Below, piece by piece: positions 1 through 8,857 of a stretch of DNA of 35,150 nt. The notes beneath the pieces were generated by a model, which saw nothing but the letters and a program-made list of their open reading frames with translations, made no database searches and was not told the DNA's origin. How positions within the stretch are numbered: the first letter of the stretch is position 1; every line of letters begins with the position of its first letter. The translations under genes were made by a program, and so were the position numbers. The stretch lies in the NCBI RefSeq assembly GCF_937958065.1, contig NZ_CALFXI010000032.1:1-35150 (forward strand), read 5' to 3'. The DNA comes from an uncultured Steroidobacter sp. (lineage in GTDB: Bacteria > Pseudomonadota > Gammaproteobacteria > Steroidobacterales > Steroidobacteraceae).

Positions 1-419
1 TCGGCGAAGGCACGATGGTGGACACCTGGGCAACGGTCGGTTCGTGCGCGCAGGTCGGCAAGAACGTGCACCTGTCCGGCGGTGCCGGCATCGGCGGCGT
101 GCTCGAACCGCTGCAGGCCAATCCGACGATCATCGAGGACAACTGCTTCATCGGCGCCCGCTCCGAGATCGTCGAAGGCGTGATCGTCGAGGAAGGCGCG
201 GTGATCTCGATGGGCGTGTTCATCGGCGCCAGCACCAAGATCTACGATCGCGAGCGTGACGAAGTAACTTACGGTCGCGTGCCCGCAGGCGCGGTTGTCG
301 TGGCTGGCTCGCTGCCGTCCGCGAGCGGCAAGTGCAGCCTGTATTGCGCGGTGATCGTGAAGCGCGTCGATGCGCAGACGCGCTCCAAGGTCAGCCTGAA
401 CGAGCTGCTTCGCGATTGA
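1..419 (+). CDS. dapD: 2,3,4,5-tetrahydropyridine-2,6-dicarboxylate N-succinyltransferase, 3' part
   Basis: C-terminal half of DapD, the cytoplasmic enzyme that transfers succinyl from succinyl-CoA to tetrahydrodipicolinate in the succinylase route to lysine and meso-DAP. The reading frame is open to the left edge, so the 5' part lies outside the window. Seen: the family core GTMVDTWATVGS, then VHLSGGAGIGGVLEPLQA, followed by hexapeptide repeats of a left-handed beta-helix (DNCFIGARSEIVEGVIVEEGAVISMGV, given here in part). The protein ends normally at TGA. dapE, the later step of the pathway, lies 7.3 kb downstream on the same strand, beyond a block of opposite-strand genes. Confidence 0.97.
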   Translation, partial: GEGTMVDTWATVGSCAQVGKNVHLSGGAGIGGVLEPLQANPTIIEDNCFIGARSEIVEGVIVEEGAVISMGVFIGASTKIYDRERDEVTYGRVPAGAVVVAGSLPSASGKCSLYCAVIVKRVDAQTRSKVSLNELLRD

Positions 420-422
420 TCC

Positions 423-2012
423 CTACTTCGGGTACTTCGTCACCAGCAGGCTGTAAACAGTCTCGGTGCCGGTGACGAAGTTGCCCAGGCGCATGTTCTC
501 GTCGTACGTGTGCTGATTGTTGTCGGCGTTCACGGTCGGCACCAGCACGAACGGCAGCTTCAATGCGTCCACCAGCACGTCGGTGGGCACCGTTCCTCCC
601 ATCATGCGAATCCGGACCGGATCCGCCCCGGGCGTCGGCCCGGTCGCTGACTTCAACGCGGTCATCGCCCAGCGCCCTACCGGCGCATCCATCGGCATAC
701 GCTGCGCAGCCTGCGAGCTGCCGAGTGTGAACCTCGCGAGCTTGTCATGGCTCGCCCGTTGTTCGTCCGTTGGCGCCGCGTCGATCAACTGATAACCCTG
801 CTTCTCGATGTGACTTCTCAACAGCTCGAACAGCCGGCGACCGTCGGTTTCGGGGGTGGTGCGAATATCGATCTCGGCGACCGCCTCCGCGGGCACGATG
901 TTCGCGGCCTTCGCCCCTACCGATGCCGACGCCATGCCACGCACATTCAACGAAGGATACTGAAGCGCCTCCTGATAGTTCTCACCCACGCGTTCGGCTC
1001 GCGCGATGCCGGCTCGCTTGCGTAGCGCCGCCTCGTCGTCGCCTGTCGCTTTGAGAATCGCACGATCGGCGGCGGTCAACTGGATGCCGTCGTAGTAGCC
1101 ATCGACGAGCACCCGACCGTCATCGTCTTTCATCGACGCAAGCAGTGAAGCCAATCGCTGCGCCGGATTCGGAACGTAGTTGCCAAAGTGTCCGCTGTGC
1201 AACGGCGCTCTCGGGCCAAACACCGTCAGCGTCGCCTGCGTGATGCCGCGATTGCCGAACACGAGCGTAGGCTTGCCGGAGGCGTGCACGGGACCATCGA
1301 GCACGACCAACGCATCGGCCTCGAACAGTTCCGCGTTCGCTTTCACTGTCGCCCCGAGACTCGGCGAGCCCATCTCTTCTTCCGAATCGAGCAGCACTTT
1401 GACGTTGATCGCGGGCGCCTTGCGCTGAGCCTGCAGCACGTCCAGCGCCGTCAGCAACATCACGATGGGCGCTTTATCGTCGGACGCCGAACGTGCGAAC
1501 ACGCGCAGCTCTGGATCGAACGGCTTTGCAAACAATCGCTCACGTGGCACCTCTTGCCACGCGCCCTGCTCGTTCCGCTGCTTCACCACCGGCTGGAAAG
1601 GATCCTGCTGCGCCCACTCCTCTTTCACGATGGGCTGACCGTCGAAGTGCGCATAGAACAGGATCGTCGGCAGAGAGGCTTTCGCTCCGTTCAGCTCGGC
1701 GAGAATCATCGGCCGCCCGGCCGGGTTGTCGAGCCGATGCGTTTTGAAGTTGCGCTGTTGAAAGCTGCGCTCGAGGAATTCGACATTGCGCACGATGTCG
1801 CTCGGCTCGGCCGCAACGTTCGGCAGAGCCAGCAAATCGAGATACTCGGTGAAGTTCTTCTGCGCGGCCGCCGTGATCGCAGCTGACTGCGAGCCTGCAA
1901 AAGCAGCGCCGCTCGCAAGAAACGGCGCCGCCACCAGACACAAACTCGTGACTCGAACCCTTGCGGCCCGTCGCGATGCCGCTGCTTGGCGCGTGTGCTC
2001 ATACATGGGCAT
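423..2012 (-). CDS. Exported M20-family metallopeptidase
   Basis: 529-aa zinc peptidase/deacylase of the M20 (dipeptidase/ArgE/CPG2) superfamily. Seen: a signal peptide at residues 1-38 (basic stretch, hydrophobic core, AFA cleavage site), zinc ligands H121-x-D123 in YAHFDGQP, D177 or D178 in ASDDKAP, and the catalytic Glu region DSEEEMGS at 209-214. A dimerisation domain follows. Its frame is open to 2435, but the first 141 codons are antisense to nothing conserved and overlap the cupin in another frame, so I start at the ATG at 2012. That start lies 2 bp after the cupin stop, indicating an operon. An ATG at 2006 is also possible. Substrate unknown; probably periplasmic peptides. Confidence 0.9.
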   Translation of the reverse strand: MPMYEHTRQAAASRRAARVRVTSLCLVAAPFLASGAAFAGSQSAAITAAAQKNFTEYLDLLALPNVAAEPSDIVRNVEFLERSFQQRNFKTHRLDNPAGRPMILAELNGAKASLPTILFYAHFDGQPIVKEEWAQQDPFQPVVKQRNEQGAWQEVPRERLFAKPFDPELRVFARSASDDKAPIVMLLTALDVLQAQRKAPAINVKVLLDSEEEMGSPSLGATVKANAELFEADALVVLDGPVHASGKPTLVFGNRGITQATLTVFGPRAPLHSGHFGNYVPNPAQRLASLLASMKDDDGRVLVDGYYDGIQLTAADRAILKATGDDEAALRKRAGIARAERVGENYQEALQYPSLNVRGMASASVGAKAANIVPAEAVAEIDIRTTPETDGRRLFELLRSHIEKQGYQLIDAAPTDEQRASHDKLARFTLGSSQAAQRMPMDAPVGRWAMTALKSATGPTPGADPVRIRMMGGTVPTDVLVDALKLPFVLVPTVNADNNQHTYDENMRLGNFVTGTETVYSLLVTKYPK

Positions 2013-2014
2013 TG

Positions 2015-2467
2015 TCACTTCGTCCCCTCTGCCGCGCGGCCGTCGCGCTTGCCGGCCCACTGCACATACATCACGCACTCGTCGCTGAGACAATCGTCGC
2101 CATGCGGCTGATTGCCGGGCTGGAACCAATAGCTGCCCGGCCCCAGCACTTTGGCAGTTGCTACGTCTTCGCCGGCCGCCCAATGCTTCATCTCGCCTTC
2201 GAGCACGACGAGATCGTAGTCGGATGAGTGAATGTGGATCGGCCCCGCCCCCTTGCCGAACTTCATCAGCATCGACGACGGCCCGCGTTCCGGGTCGCCA
2301 CGCAGGACCGCGACCTGCGCACCCGCCGGCCGGGATGGGTCCATCGGCTTGAACACGATGCTGTCGCTCGGGGTGACGATCATCCGTGGCCCGGACGCGG
2401 CAAAGATGCCGGCGGCGAAGCCGAAAGCGGTGCATGCGACGGACAGGAATAGCGCGCGACGACCCAT
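2015..2467 (-). CDS. Exported cupin-domain protein
   Basis: 150-aa single cupin with an N-terminal signal or anchor (hydrophobic residues 5-25). Metal-ligand pattern seen: HIH at 78-80, E90 in VVLEGEMKHW, and H122 in QPGNQPHG. It resembles DUF4437/ChrR-like cupins. The function is unknown; binding or sensing a small molecule in the periplasm is an inference. It is the first gene of a two-gene unit with the M20 peptidase, separated by 2 bp. Confidence 0.8.
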   Translation of the reverse strand: MGRRALFLSVACTAFGFAAGIFAASGPRMIVTPSDSIVFKPMDPSRPAGAQVAVLRGDPERGPSSMLMKFGKGAGPIHIHSSDYDLVVLEGEMKHWAAGEDVATAKVLGPGSYWFQPGNQPHGDDCLSDECVMYVQWAGKRDGRAAEGTK

Positions 2468-2607
2468 GGCAGACTCCTCTGATTGCTCGGTCGCATCATA
2501 CGATGCCGAGGCGCTGGAGGGATCCGCGCCGAGTCGATCTGCCGCCGTGCTGCGGCGGAGCGTGGAGAATGAGCGCGTTGGGGGAATCGCGCCAAAATTT
2601 TTCTCGG

Positions 2608-2645
2608 CGCGGCGGAAATGAATCTGTCCCCTGTTTCTTCTTGAA
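2608..2645. repeat. Possible solitary REP/RAYT-type motif
   Basis: The intergenic stretch between the cupin and phoU contains AATGAATCTGTCCCCTGTTT. From memory this resembles a motif that recurs around REP-associated (Y1) transposase genes in proteobacteria. Only one copy is present here and no transposase is next to it, so it may be a stray remnant. The rest of 2468-2722 shows no gene, only a short GC-rich dyad (GCCGC/GCGGC near 2540). Confidence 0.25.
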
Positions 2646-2722
2646 GCGTGCGTTCGTTATGACCCAATGACGCCTCGCCTCCCCATCGGGCTGGCGCGGC
2701 GCCCTACATCGCACCACCCCAG

Positions 2723-3457
2723 CTACTTCTCCGGCGTGCCCGCCTCAGCCGCTTTCTTCTTATGCCGAACATCTTCGCCACTGGTCACGAACAGGACCTG
2801 CTCGGCGATGTTCTTGGCGTGGTCGCCGATGCGTTCCAGACCTTTGAGCGCAAACACGGTGTCGATGGTCGCGCCGAGGAAACGGGCGTCCTGCATGGCG
2901 AGGGTCAGGATCTGGCGGAGCGCGGCGGCGAATTCGGCGTCGAGCTCGGAATCGCGTGCGCGTACCGCGCGGGCCATGTCTGCATTGGATTCGTCGAGCG
3001 AGCGAACGGCGTCGCGGAGCATGCCGGTGGTGAGCTCGGCCATGTGGCGCAGGAAACGTGCGACTGCGAGCACTGGCCCTTGCGGCTCGCCGGTGGCGAC
3101 GCGGCCTGCGAACTTGGCGATCTTCTTCGCTTCATCACCGGCGCGCTCCAGCTCGACAGTGATACGTGAAGCGGCTTTGGCCATGCGCAGATCGCTGGCC
3201 ATGGGTTGATGAAGCGCGATCAGACGGAACGCTTCACGATCGACGAAGCGCTCCAGCTCGTTGACCTTCTCTTCCCGTGCCAACACCAGCTTGGCGGTAT
3301 CGGCGTCGCCATCGAGCAGCGCGTGCACGGCGGAGGACACCTGATCGATCACCAGCCCGCCCATGCCTACGATCTGCAGGCGCAGATCCGAGAGCGCGGC
3401 ATCGAATGCCTTGGCGGTGTGGCCTTCCACCGGATCGGGTCCGCCCAGGGTACTCAT
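2723..3457 (-). CDS. phoU: Phosphate signalling regulator PhoU (copy 1)
   Basis: 244-aa PhoU, the peripheral protein linking the Pst transporter to PhoR and repressing the Pho response when phosphate is plentiful. Two PhoU repeats are visible, each with the metal-binding pattern E-R-x-G-D: LERAGDEAKKIAKF (about residues 103-116) and LERIGDHAKNIAEQV (about 209-223). It is the last gene of pstSCAB-phoU, 12 bp after pstB. A second, diverged phoU occurs at 9358-10113. Confidence 0.96.
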   Translation of the reverse strand: MSTLGGPDPVEGHTAKAFDAALSDLRLQIVGMGGLVIDQVSSAVHALLDGDADTAKLVLAREEKVNELERFVDREAFRLIALHQPMASDLRMAKAASRITVELERAGDEAKKIAKFAGRVATGEPQGPVLAVARFLRHMAELTTGMLRDAVRSLDESNADMARAVRARDSELDAEFAAALRQILTLAMQDARFLGATIDTVFALKGLERIGDHAKNIAEQVLFVTSGEDVRHKKKAAEAGTPEK

Positions 3458-3469
3458 GATCGATCGAGC

Positions 3470-4372
3470 TTAGCCGTAGCGGCCTGTGATGTAGTCTTCG
3501 GTCGCCTTCTTGCTCGGATTCGTGAAGATCTTGGCGGCCTCGTCGAACTCGATGAGCTCGCCCAGATACATGAAGGCGGTGTAGTCGGAGACACGCGCGG
3601 CCTGCTGCATGTTGTGAGTCACGATCAGCACCGTGACTTGATCGCGCAGCGTCGAGATCAGCTCTTCGATCTTGGCGGTCGCGATGGGATCGAGCGCCGA
3701 GGTGGGCTCGTCGAACAGCAGGATTTCCGGCGTGGTCGCGAGCGCGCGGGCGATACACAGACGCTGCATCTGGCCGCCGGACAACGCCAGCGCCGAATCC
3801 TGCAAGCGATCCTTGACTTCATCCCACAGCGCGGCACCGCGCAGCGCCTTCTCCACCTCTTCGGCGAGCGTCGCGCGATTGCGTACGCCGCGCAGGCGCA
3901 GGCCATACGCGACGTTTTCAAAAATCGTCTTGGGGAACGGGTTCGGCTTCTGGAACACCATGCCGATGCGCATGCGCACTTCGATCGGATCGATGCCCGA
4001 GCCGACCAGATTGATGTTGTCCGGATGCAGCGTGATGCTGCCTTCGTACCGCGTGTCCGGCTGCAGATCGTGCATCCGGTTGAAGCAGCGCAGGAACGTG
4101 CTCTTGCCGCAGCCCGACGGACCGATCAGCGCCGTCACCTGCTTGTCCGCGATGGGAATCGAGAGGTTCTTCAGCGCGCGGTTCTGGCCGTAATAGAAAT
4201 TCAGATTCTCGACCTGCGCCTTGACGCTGGTGATCGCGCGAGCCTGACGCGTGTCATCCACGGCGATGGTGACCCGAGGCGTCGCGGCTCCCGCCGCAGG
4301 TTGGCTCGAGCGTGCAGGTTCTTCGTTACGCAATGTGCTCTCCGGGGCGGCCCGTGTGCTGGTGTCGATCAT
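3470..4372 (-). CDS. pstB: Phosphate ABC transporter ATP-binding protein PstB
   Basis: 300-aa ABC ATPase energising phosphate import. Seen: Walker A GPSGCGKS at 84-91, Q-loop Q141, signature LSGGQ at 197-201, Walker B ILLFDEP at 217-223, and the H-loop in IVTHNMQQAA. Typical PstB proteins are about 260 aa; this one has an extra low-complexity N-terminus of about 45 residues. Either this is a true extension or the start lies further in. It begins 3 bp after pstA ends and lies 12 bp before phoU. Confidence 0.97.
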   Translation of the reverse strand: MIDTSTRAAPESTLRNEEPARSSQPAAGAATPRVTIAVDDTRQARAITSVKAQVENLNFYYGQNRALKNLSIPIADKQVTALIGPSGCGKSTFLRCFNRMHDLQPDTRYEGSITLHPDNINLVGSGIDPIEVRMRIGMVFQKPNPFPKTIFENVAYGLRLRGVRNRATLAEEVEKALRGAALWDEVKDRLQDSALALSGGQMQRLCIARALATTPEILLFDEPTSALDPIATAKIEELISTLRDQVTVLIVTHNMQQAARVSDYTAFMYLGELIEFDEAAKIFTNPSKKATEDYITGRYG

Positions 4373-4375
4373 AGA

Positions 4376-5320
4376 TCACCAATTGATCTTTTTGCGGAAG
4401 CGATAGCGGATCCAGATCGCCACCGCATTCATGAGCAGCGTCATGCCCAGCAGAATGGCACCGGCCGCCGCGGCGTTCGCCTGGAACGCCTGATCCGGAC
4501 GCGAGACCCAGTTGAACATCTGGATCGGCATGGCCGTGAACGGATCTTTCAGCCACGCAAAGGAAATGAACGGGAACTCGCTGGTGATCGGCGAGGACGG
4601 CAGGAACGCGATGAAGCTCAGCGCGCCGATCGTGATGATGGGCGCCGTCTCGCCGATGGCGCGCGACAGGCCGAGGATCATGCCGGTGAGAATGCCGCCG
4701 GTGGAGTACGGCAGCACGTGATCCTTGGTGACTTCCCAACGGGTTGCACCCAAGCCGTAGGCCGCTTCACGAATCGATTTCGGCACGGCGCGAATCGACT
4801 CGCGCGTCGCGACGATGACGATGGGCAGGATCAACAACGCGAGCGTCAAACCGGCCGCGGCAATGCTCTGCCCCAGGCCGAACTGATACACGAACAAGCC
4901 CAGCGCCAGCAGGCCGTAGACGATGGACGGCACGCCCGCGAGGTTGGTGACGTTGATCTCGATGATGGCCGTGAACCAGTTCTTCGGCGCGTACTCTTCG
5001 AGATAGATCGCCGCCGCGACACCCACCGGCACCGCGCAGAACGCGGTCACCAGCATGATCAGCGACGTGCCCACCCAGGCGCCCAGAATGCCGGCACGCT
5101 CGGCGCGGCGGGACGGGAAGTTGGTGAAGAAGTCCCAGCCGAAGCGCTCCGAGCCATCGAGCACCAGGTTCATGAACAGCACCGCCAGGATGCCCAGGCA
5201 GGCGAACATCAGCACCAGGCCGACGATCACGAACACCTGATCGAGCACTTTCCGACGCGACAGGCCGGTGCGGATCGAGTCCGGGTTCAAGTACTCCGGA
5301 ACGGTGGGCAATCCGGCCAT
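4376..5320 (-). CDS. pstA: Phosphate ABC transporter permease PstA
   Basis: 314-aa inner-membrane permease. About six membrane segments are visible (around residues 28-52, 78-104, 128-160, 167-180 and 284-306, among others). The permease EAA-type loop is EAAYGLGATRWEVTKDHVLP, followed by GGILTGMILGLSRAIGETAP. Its ATG overlaps the pstC stop codon by one base (TGATG), so translation is probably coupled. Partner of PstC; energised by PstB. Confidence 0.97.
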   Translation of the reverse strand: MAGLPTVPEYLNPDSIRTGLSRRKVLDQVFVIVGLVLMFACLGILAVLFMNLVLDGSERFGWDFFTNFPSRRAERAGILGAWVGTSLIMLVTAFCAVPVGVAAAIYLEEYAPKNWFTAIIEINVTNLAGVPSIVYGLLALGLFVYQFGLGQSIAAAGLTLALLILPIVIVATRESIRAVPKSIREAAYGLGATRWEVTKDHVLPYSTGGILTGMILGLSRAIGETAPIITIGALSFIAFLPSSPITSEFPFISFAWLKDPFTAMPIQMFNWVSRPDQAFQANAAAAGAILLGMTLLMNAVAIWIRYRFRKKINW

Positions 5321-6252
5321 CAGTAAGCCTCCCGGAACTTACGAGTCAGCGAGAAGCCAATGACGTTGAAGATCAGCGTGATCAACATCAGCACCAGACC
5401 AGCGGCGAAAATACTTTGATAACCGATGCTGCCGTGGGGCAGATCGCCCAGGCTGACCTGCACGATGTAAGCGGTGATGGTGGCCGCCTGCTCGCGCGGA
5501 TCGAAGGTGAAATTCGGCTGCATGCCCGCGGCGATCGCCACCACCATCGTCTCACCGACGGCGCGCGAGATGCCGAGAATGAAAGCGGCCGCGAGGCCCG
5601 AGAACGCGCCCGGCACGACCACGCGCAGCGCGGTCTGCAAGCGAGTCGCGCCCATCGCATACGAGCCTTCACGCATGTACCGCGGCACCGAGCGCATCGC
5701 GTCTTCGCTCACCGACGCGACATAAGGAACGATCATCAAGCCGATCACGAGGCCAGCGCTCAACATGTTGAAGCCCGGCAGCTCCGGCATGAGCTTCTGT
5801 AGCAACGGCGTCACCGCCGTCAGCGCGAAGTAGCCGTAGACGACGGTCGGCACCGCGCCGAGCAATTCCAGAATGGGTTTGACGGTTTCGCGCAGCCGAT
5901 GCGACGCGAACTCGCTGAGGTAGATCGCGATGATGGTGCCAACCGGCACCGCGACGATGAGGGCCACGATGGTGGTCGTGAGCGTGCCCGCGACCAGCGG
6001 CAGGATGCCGTAGTGGGCGTCCGCGAACAGCGGCGTCCACATCGTGTCGGTGAGGAAGTCCTTCAGCGAGACGTGCTCGAAGAACGCCGATGACTCGGTC
6101 AACAGGATGACGACGATGGCGAGCGTCGTGAACACCGCGACCAGACCGGCCGCCAGCAGCAGGGTCTCGATGATGCGGTCCCGGATCTTGCGATAGCGCA
6201 GGCCGCTGCGCGAAACCAGATCGTTGGACTGTGTGGCCGCCGTGGAAACCAT
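5320..6252 (-). CDS. pstC: Phosphate ABC transporter permease PstC
   Basis: 310-aa inner-membrane permease of the phosphate importer. Seen: a first membrane segment at about 31-55, the conserved ELLGAVPTVVYGYFAL region, the EAA-like loop REGSYAMGATRLQTALRVVV, and GISRAVGETMVVAIAAG. I start at the ATG at 6252 (MVSTAATQ). The frame extends 11 codons further to 6285, but those overlap a small hairpin and look non-coding. The gap to pstS is about 168 nt, unusually long for this operon. Confidence 0.96.
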   Translation of the reverse strand: MVSTAATQSNDLVSRSGLRYRKIRDRIIETLLLAAGLVAVFTTLAIVVILLTESSAFFEHVSLKDFLTDTMWTPLFADAHYGILPLVAGTLTTTIVALIVAVPVGTIIAIYLSEFASHRLRETVKPILELLGAVPTVVYGYFALTAVTPLLQKLMPELPGFNMLSAGLVIGLMIVPYVASVSEDAMRSVPRYMREGSYAMGATRLQTALRVVVPGAFSGLAAAFILGISRAVGETMVVAIAAGMQPNFTFDPREQAATITAYIVQVSLGDLPHGSIGYQSIFAAGLVLMLITLIFNVIGFSLTRKFREAY

Positions 6253-6280
6253 TAGATACCCGCTACTCGCTGTCCGTCTG

Positions 6281-6297
6281 TGCACCTCGGGGGTGCA
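6281..6297 (-). other. Small hairpin between pstS and pstC
   Basis: TGCACC (6281-6286) and GGTGCA (6292-6297) form a 6-bp stem with a 5-nt loop, 29 nt before the pstC start, in the 168-nt pstS-pstC gap. There is no T-tract. Structures in this gap commonly let pstS be made in excess over the permeases; that role here is inference. Confidence 0.35.
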
Positions 6298-6420
6298 TCG
6301 GCCCTGCTGCGAAAGGGCGCCATTGTAGTGTCCCGGCGTCCCCGATCCCAGATGTCATGGCCACTGTGGCGGAACTCCCGGCACGGGGTGCGCCGGAAAT
6401 CCCGCCGCGCCCGTCGATTT

Positions 6421-7425
6421 TCAGAGCTTGCCCTCGCGCGCCAGCAGCGCCTCGATGGTCACGCCGACTTCCGGCACGCCGCCGAACACCGTGCCCAGCT
6501 TCCTGTCGCTGAAGTGTTTCAACGCCACTTTGTAAGCCTCGGCCGGCAGTGGGACATAACCCACTTCCTTGGCGAGCTCGGCGCCGTCGCTCAGGTAGAA
6601 CTGGATGAACTCCTTCACGTCGGCCCGGGCCGCCGCGGTGTCACGTACGTAGATGAAGAGCGGGCGCGACAGCGGCGCATAGCTGCCGTCGTTCACGGCT
6701 GCGATGCTCGGGCTGACTTCCTTGCCCTTCGGATTGAGGATCGGCACGGCGCGCATCTTGTCCTTGTGCGCGATGTAATACGCATAGCCGAAGTAACCGA
6801 GGGCGTTCTTGTTGTTCTCCACGCCCTGCACCAGCACGTTGTCGTCTTCGCTGGCGGTGTAGTCGCCGCGGCTGGCCTTGGCCCTGCCGTTCACGGCTTC
6901 GGTGAAGTAGTCGAAGGTGCCGGAGTCGGCGCCCGGGCCGAACAGCATCAGCGGCTGGGCCGGCCACTCGGAACGCACCTGATTCCACTTGGTCACGCGG
7001 CCCTGCGCGCTCGGCTCCCACATCTTCTTCAGGTCGGCCACGGTCAGCGCCTTCACCCAGGTGTTCTGCGGGTTGACCACCACGGTCAGCGCGTCGAACG
7101 CCACCGGCAGCTCCATGTACTTGATGCCGGCTGCCGCGCACGCCTCCATCTCTTCCTTCAGGATGGGACGCGAGGCGTTGGAGATGTCGGTCTCGCCACG
7201 GCAGAAGCGCTTGAAGCCGCCCCCCGTCCCGGCGATGCCGACGGTGACACGGACCTTGCCCTTCTTCTGAATCTGGAATTCTTCGGCGACCGCCTCGGCG
7301 ATCGGGAACACGGTGCTGGAGCCATCGATCTTGATGACGCTCTGCGCGTGCGCGAACTGCGGCGCCGCCACGGCCGCAACGCTCGTCAGCAGCATCGACG
7401 CGCCCAACTTGTGCCACAACTTCAT
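6421..7425 (-). CDS. pstS: Periplasmic phosphate-binding protein PstS
   Basis: 334-aa high-affinity phosphate receptor. Seen: a Sec signal peptide cleaved after AHA (residue 27), then IKIDGSSTVFPIAEAVAEEF, the first phosphate-binding loop, GTGGGFKRFCRGETDISNASR, and the second half with GADSGTFDYF. The length and motifs are those of the PstS/SphX type. It is the first gene of the pst operon; a PhoB box with a matching -10 lies upstream (7507-7540). Shine-Dalgarno GAGG lies 9 nt before the ATG. Confidence 0.96.
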   Translation of the reverse strand: MKLWHKLGASMLLTSVAAVAAPQFAHAQSVIKIDGSSTVFPIAEAVAEEFQIQKKGKVRVTVGIAGTGGGFKRFCRGETDISNASRPILKEEMEACAAAGIKYMELPVAFDALTVVVNPQNTWVKALTVADLKKMWEPSAQGRVTKWNQVRSEWPAQPLMLFGPGADSGTFDYFTEAVNGRAKASRGDYTASEDDNVLVQGVENNKNALGYFGYAYYIAHKDKMRAVPILNPKGKEVSPSIAAVNDGSYAPLSRPLFIYVRDTAAARADVKEFIQFYLSDGAELAKEVGYVPLPAEAYKVALKHFSDRKLGTVFGGVPEVGVTIEALLAREGKL

Positions 7426-7506
7426 CGATTTTGACCTCGTTACAGGAGTGAGGACGGAGACGCGACCCGGTCACTCGTTGACCGGAGCATCTCCTGGCTG
7501 GCGCGC

Positions 7507-7540
7507 AGTGTGACGGCGTTCGATGACAGTCGTATTACAG
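7507..7540 (-). promoter_or_regulatory. PhoB box and -10 upstream of pstS
   Basis: On the minus strand, CTGTAATACGACTGTCAT (7523-7540) matches the Pho-box consensus CTGTCATAWAWCTGTCAY at 15 of 18 positions, with two 7-bp half-sites 11 bp apart. Ten bases further lies CACACT (7507-7512), a weak -10. The pstS start is at 7425, giving an 80-nt leader. The 10-nt box-to-hexamer gap is the same as in the porin and phoB promoters in this window. Confidence 0.85.
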
Positions 7541-7711
7541 TCGCCCTGGCGCGGCCGCAATTCCGTCATCTGGACGTAACACGCCGCCGAGGAGCGCGTA
7601 AATTCGCTTGTAGTGCGGCGACTTAGCGACAGTACTTGCGAGCCGCAGCAACCCTGGATATAAGACCGCGCCACCCTGCCCCCGCTGCCGCCCTGCCTGG
7701 AGTTCACGCCC

Positions 7712-8857
7712 TTGCCGACTCACGCCGACGACCCGACTCTGCTCCTGACCCAGGACCTCATCCGTCGTCCCTCGGTCAGCCCCGAGGATCAGGGTTGCCT
7801 GCAGATCATCGGGCAGCGCCTCGAAGCTGCCGGCTTCCGCATCGAGCGCATGCCTTTCGGCCCCGTAGAGAACCTGTGGGCGGTGCACGGCACCGAGCGT
7901 CCGCTGCTGTGCTTCGCCGGACACACTGACGTGGTCCCGACTGGTCCGCGCGAAGAGTGGAGCACCGATCCGTTCGAGCCGGTCATCCGCGACGGCATTC
8001 TGTATGGCCGCGGCGCAGCCGACATGAAGAGCGGCCTGGCCGCCATGGTGGTCGCCACGGAGCGCTTCCTCGCCAAGCACCCCGATCACAAGGGCACCCT
8101 CGCCTACCTGCTGACCAGCGACGAGGAAGGCCCGTCGGTCGACGGCACCCGTCGCGTCATGGAAGTGCTCGAGGCACGCAACGAGAAGATCGACTACTGC
8201 GTGGTCGGCGAGCCCAGCAGCACCGAGAAGCTGGGCGACGTGATCAAGATCGGCCGGCGCGGCTCCCTGTCCGGCAAGCTGACGGTGCACGGCATACAGG
8301 GGCACGTGGCCTATCCGCATCTGGCGGACAACCCGGTACACGCTGTTGCGCCCGCACTGGCGGAGCTCGCGTCTCGCACCTGGGACAAGGGCAACGAGTT
8401 CTTCCAGCCGACGACCTTCCAGATCTCGAACATCAGCGCCGGCACCGGCGCGCCGAACGTGATCCCTGGCGAGCTGAAGGCGCGCTTCAACATCCGCTTC
8501 TCCACCGAGCAGACGGTCGAGAAACTGCAGGCGACCATCACCGAGATCCTGAACCGGCACAAGGTGAATTACACCCTGGAATGGTTCGTGTCCGGCCTGC
8601 CCTTCTTCACCGCCCCGGGGGCGTTGTCGAAGGCGGTCGTGCAGGCCATTCAGGAGAAAGCGAATCGCACCCCGGAGCTGTCGACCACCGGCGGCACTTC
8701 AGACGGCCGCTTCATCGCGCCCACCGGCGCGCAGGTGGTCGAGCTCGGCGTGCTCAACGCCAGCATTCACAAGGTGAATGAGAACGTGCGCGTGGACGAC
8801 ATCATCACGCTCACGGACATGTACGAGCGCGTGATGGAGTTGATGCTGGCGAGATAG
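7712..8857 (+). CDS. dapE: Succinyl-diaminopimelate desuccinylase
   Basis: 381-aa M20 zinc enzyme that removes succinate from N-succinyl-LL-diaminopimelate in lysine and peptidoglycan precursor synthesis. Seen: H71-x-D73 in FAGHTDVVPTGP, the bridging Asp104 in GRGAADMKSG, catalytic Glu in TSDEEGPSVDGT (about 138-139), and TGGTSDGRFIAP near the C-terminus. The start is TTG, supported by GGAG 9 nt upstream; no in-frame ATG precedes the conserved part. It meets dsbB tail to tail with no base between the stop codons. Confidence 0.96.
   Translation: MPTHADDPTLLLTQDLIRRPSVSPEDQGCLQIIGQRLEAAGFRIERMPFGPVENLWAVHGTERPLLCFAGHTDVVPTGPREEWSTDPFEPVIRDGILYGRGAADMKSGLAAMVVATERFLAKHPDHKGTLAYLLTSDEEGPSVDGTRRVMEVLEARNEKIDYCVVGEPSSTEKLGDVIKIGRRGSLSGKLTVHGIQGHVAYPHLADNPVHAVAPALAELASRTWDKGNEFFQPTTFQISNISAGTGAPNVIPGELKARFNIRFSTEQTVEKLQATITEILNRHKVNYTLEWFVSGLPFFTAPGALSKAVVQAIQEKANRTPELSTTGGTSDGRFIAPTGAQVVELGVLNASIHKVNENVRVDDIITLTDMYERVMELMLAR

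Noticed and set aside
3206..5326. 706-aa plus-strand open frame
   Set aside because: Antisense to pstB and pstA; Arg/His/Gln-rich low-complexity product typical of high-GC shadow frames.
6280..7434. 384-aa plus-strand open frame
   Set aside because: Antisense to pstS.
7535..8560. 341-aa minus-strand open frame
   Set aside because: Antisense to dapE.
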